DNA from: Chitinophagales bacterium
GTDB lineage: Bacteria > Bacteroidota > Bacteroidia > Chitinophagales > UBA10324
Direction: 5' to 3'
NCBI GenBank assembly: GCA_026786335.1
Contig: JAJAYG010000487.1
Location: 1-17,311, forward strand
Length of the DNA: 17,311 bases
Shown here: positions 15,109 through 17,311 of the stretch, piece after piece
How the letters are laid out: the number at the start of each line of letters is the position of its first letter
Numbering within the stretch: position 1 is the stretch's first letter
Position numbers and translations under genes: made by a program
The notes under the pieces: generated by a model
Databases searched by the model: none
Told to the model about the DNA's origin: nothing
Seen by the model: only the letters and a program-made list of their open reading frames with translations

Positions 15109-16350
15109 TTGTCAGTAGTAATTAAAGCGGAAGGATTATCTAAAAATTATAACATCGGTAAAAGGCGGAGCGAAAGCTTGCGCGAAACAATTACTGACCG
15201 AATTGGTGGTTTAATAAAACGCAATAATAATTCTTCAACTTTATTTAAAGCACTCGATGATGTTTCATTTGAAATAAAAAAAGGTGAAGCAGTTGCAGTG
15301 ATAGGGAGAAATGGTGCCGGTAAATCAACACTGCTTAAAATTTTATCACGCATTACTGATCCGAGCTCGGGCAGAGTGGTTATTGAAGGAAGAGTTTCAT
15401 CACTGCTTGAAGTAGGAACCGGATTTCACCCCGAATTAACCGGGAGAGAAAATATTTTTTTGAATGGTGCCATCCTCGGTATGCGGCGAGCTGAAATAAA
15501 AAATAAGTTTGAGGAGATCGTTGCGTTTTCGGGCATCGAAAGTTTTATTGATACTCCTGTAAAACGTTACAGCAGCGGAATGTATGTGCGCCTTGCCTTT
15601 GCTGTTGCTGCACACCTTGAACCTGAAATTTTAATTGTTGATGAAGTGCTTGCTGTGGGCGATGCCGAGTTTCAAAAAAAATGCTTGGGTAAAATGAAAG
15701 ATGTAAGTGAGCACGATGGCAGAACTGTAATTTTTGTAAGCCATAACATGGAAGCAGTACAAAATCTTTGCAAAAATGCAATGCTGTTGAAGCAGGGAAA
15801 ATTAATTGCACAGGGGGAAGCAACAAATGTTGTAGGTCAGTATTTGCATCATTTCCTTTCCAATAAAATTGAACAACACTGGAGTTCAAATGATGCACCC
15901 GGCAACAGCGATATAAAATTAATTTCTGTTGCAGTTTCAAATGTTAAATCAAACAATAATATTTTTTACAGCAACGATTCAATAAAATTCGAATTCACTT
16001 TTGAATTGCTTCGCGAAAAACAAACAGCGCTTGATGTCACTTTTCATTTGGTTGACGAAAGAGGAATTTTGGTGCTGGTTGCATCAACAGTTTATACTTT
16101 GGAAAAAACTTTTAAGCGCGGAAGAATGATTGCAAGTACAACAATCAACGGAGGAATATTAAATCAGGGAAGTTATTCAGTTCAGCGATTGATCTTTTTA
16201 GAAAACAAAGGAATGATCCTGTTTGAATATAATGATACATTGACTTTTGAAATTTTACCACAGCCCACCGGCCGCCTCGGTTGGACGGGTAGAAAAGAAG
16301 GCGTTATCTTTCTCCCGCAGATGCAATGGACACTTGAGCAATCGCAATGA
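15109..16350 (+). CDS. wzt: Wzt-type ABC exporter ATPase with C-terminal glycan-recognition domain
   Basis: This ATPase energises export through the adjacent permease. Its start is a TTG at 15109: an in-frame stop at 15097-15099 leaves no ATG upstream, and the conserved VIKAEGLSKNYNIG begins right after it. The nucleotide-binding domain spans ~1-245, with Walker A GRNGAGKS (66-73), signature YSSGM (154-158), Walker B ILIVDE (174-179) and the H-loop His212. EVGTGFHPELTGRENIFLNG (~101-120) is typical of polysaccharide exporters. Residues ~268-410 form a separate beta-rich domain of the Wzt_C type, which in known systems binds the capped end of the finished glycan. The stop overlaps the aminotransferase start (ATGA), so both are likely co-translated. 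Length 413 fits the extended Wzt form. Confidence 0.92.
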   Translation: MSVVIKAEGLSKNYNIGKRRSESLRETITDRIGGLIKRNNNSSTLFKALDDVSFEIKKGEAVAVIGRNGAGKSTLLKILSRITDPSSGRVVIEGRVSSLLEVGTGFHPELTGRENIFLNGAILGMRRAEIKNKFEEIVAFSGIESFIDTPVKRYSSGMYVRLAFAVAAHLEPEILIVDEVLAVGDAEFQKKCLGKMKDVSEHDGRTVIFVSHNMEAVQNLCKNAMLLKQGKLIAQGEATNVVGQYLHHFLSNKIEQHWSSNDAPGNSDIKLISVAVSNVKSNNNIFYSNDSIKFEFTFELLREKQTALDVTFHLVDERGILVLVASTVYTLEKTFKRGRMIASTTINGGILNQGSYSVQRLIFLENKGMILFEYNDTLTFEILPQPTGRLGWTGRKEGVIFLPQMQWTLEQSQ

Positions 16351-17311
16351 TCAACGTAACAAAAACTTATTTGCCGCCAATTGAAGAATACCAATCCTAC
16401 ATTAAAAAGATTTGGGAGAATGGATGGATTACTAATAATGGGCCGCTTGTTATTGAACTCGAACAAAAGCTCAAAGAATATTTAAGCGTTTCTCAACTCA
16501 TTTATTGCGGCAACGGAACCATTGCTTTGCAGATTGCGATCAAGGCGCTTGAATTAAAAAACGAAATTATTACCACACCATTCTCCTATGTGGCTACTGC
16601 AAATTCTATTTTATGGGAAAATTGCAAACCTTTATTTGTCGATATCAACCCACAAACATTTTGCATTGATGCTGATAAAATTGAAGCAGCAATTACAAAG
16701 GATACCGAAGCAATTTTAGCTGTGCATGTTTATGGTGTGCCGTGCGAAGTTGAAAAAATTGAAGCCATTTCAAACAAGCACAACCTCAAAGTTATTTATG
16801 ATGGTGCTCATGCTTTTGGTGTTAAGGTTAATGGAAGATCAATTTTCAGCTACGGAAATATTTCAACATGTAGTTTTCATGCTACCAAATTATTTCACAC
16901 TATTGAAGGAGGTGCTGTAATTGCGACTGATCATTTGCTCAATGAGAAAGTTAATTTGCTCCGGCAGTTTGGTCACATCTATGATGAATACCGCAGCATT
17001 GGGATTAATGGAAAAAATTCTGAGTTTCATGCAGCAATGGGATTGTGCAACATCATACGCATTGATGAGTTGATTGAGAAAAGAAAAATTGTTTGCGAAC
17101 TTTATGATTCACTTTTGTCAGCACTCCCGCTTCAAAAATTAAGCATTGCAAATAATGTTCAATACAATTACGCCTATTATCCTGTTGTATTTGAGAATGA
17201 AAAAAATCTGATCGCTGCAATGGAGATGCTTAAGAATGAAAACATAATTCCGCGGCGCTACTTCTATCCTTCATTAAATACATTGTCTCACATTCAATAT
17301 GCAGCGTGCCC
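16347..17311 (+). CDS. VioA-like sugar-nucleotide aminotransferase, 3' partial
   Basis: About 321 residues are visible before the window ends. The protein is a fold-type I, DegT/DnrJ/EryC1-family PLP enzyme that transfers an amino group from glutamate to a keto-deoxy-sugar nucleotide. YLPPIEEYQSYIKKIWENG (8-26), then WITNNGPLVIELEQ (27-40), GNGTIALQ (55-62), TTPFSYVATANSILW (76-90), YDGAHAFG (151-158, with Asp152 expected at the pyridine nitrogen) and SFHATKLFHTIEGG (176-189, Schiff-base Lys181) are visible. From memory this pattern is close to VioA, which makes dTDP-4-amino-4,6-dideoxyglucose; the exact sugar is uncertain. The ATG overlaps the wzt stop (ATGA). The role is most likely to build an amino-sugar of the exported glycan, so more glycan genes should follow beyond the window. 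Confidence 0.88.
   Translation, partial: MINVTKTYLPPIEEYQSYIKKIWENGWITNNGPLVIELEQKLKEYLSVSQLIYCGNGTIALQIAIKALELKNEIITTPFSYVATANSILWENCKPLFVDINPQTFCIDADKIEAAITKDTEAILAVHVYGVPCEVEKIEAISNKHNLKVIYDGAHAFGVKVNGRSIFSYGNISTCSFHATKLFHTIEGGAVIATDHLLNEKVNLLRQFGHIYDEYRSIGINGKNSEFHAAMGLCNIIRIDELIEKRKIVCELYDSLLSALPLQKLSIANNVQYNYAYYPVVFENEKNLIAAMEMLKNENIIPRRYFYPSLNTLSHIQYAAC

Noticed and set aside
15545..15940. 131-residue frame antisense to the Wzt-type ATPase
   Set aside because: It is complementary to the conserved ATPase motifs and has low-complexity composition.

Overview
The window looks like a chromosomal segment of a Bacteroidota bacterium, probably from the Chitinophagales/Sphingobacteriia side; that placement is inference. 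Four things point there. Several genes or remnants carry the C-terminal type IX secretion (T9SS) sorting domain, ending in blocks such as SGIYLV or SGIYFL and a short basic tail. Start codons lack Shine-Dalgarno sequences. TAnnTTTG-type -7 promoter elements occur upstream of genes. The base composition is AT-rich. I see no tRNA, rRNA, CRISPR array or intact mobile element.

Layout. (1) 1-2866: two overlapping + strand genes for large T9SS cargo proteins with beta-propeller repeats; the first is cut by the window edge. (2) 2952-6034: the cell-elongation pair PBP2 (mrdA) and RodA, overlapping by ATGA, without mreBCD beside them. (3) 6095-6659: decayed remains of two short T9SS-cargo-like genes. 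(4) 6662-9062, minus strand: a zinc metallopeptidase, an intrinsic terminator, then an Ig-like-domain lipoprotein. (5) 9242-11182: convergent kynurenine 3-monooxygenase (kmo) and scpB. (6) 11380-12205: a 40-residue glycine-rich membrane peptide on +, facing three small unrecognised genes on -, two of which are coupled by ATGA. (7) 12336-13562, minus: a T9SS protein with YCF48/BNR-like repeats and a strong terminator. (8) 13711-14199: a single-domain asparaginase-like protein. (9) 14261-17311: the start of a surface-polysaccharide cluster, with Wzm-type permease, Wzt-type ATPase carrying a C-terminal glycan-recognition domain, and a VioA-like sugar aminotransferase cut by the window end.

How they work together. 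PBP2 and RodA form the peptidoglycan synthase of the elongation machinery. Wzm/Wzt probably export a polysaccharide finished in the cytoplasm, and the aminotransferase probably makes an amino-deoxy-sugar for it. The T9SS cargo proteins are probably surface-displayed or secreted beta-propellers. The other genes (kmo, scpB, zinc peptidase, asparaginase-like) are single housekeeping or metabolic genes with no evident link.

Most of the window is ordinary. The signals I could not explain by standard annotation are a perfect 16-bp inverted repeat with a 2-nt loop at a signal-peptide junction (1496-1529), a perfect 14-bp AT-rich inverted repeat between divergent genes (9140-9176), the twin decayed T9SS genes, a base-composition break at the T9SS domain of the second gene, an intrinsic terminator directly in front of a lipoprotein start codon, and the unidentified small-membrane-protein cluster. 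I do not see convincing evidence of a wholly new multi-gene system.
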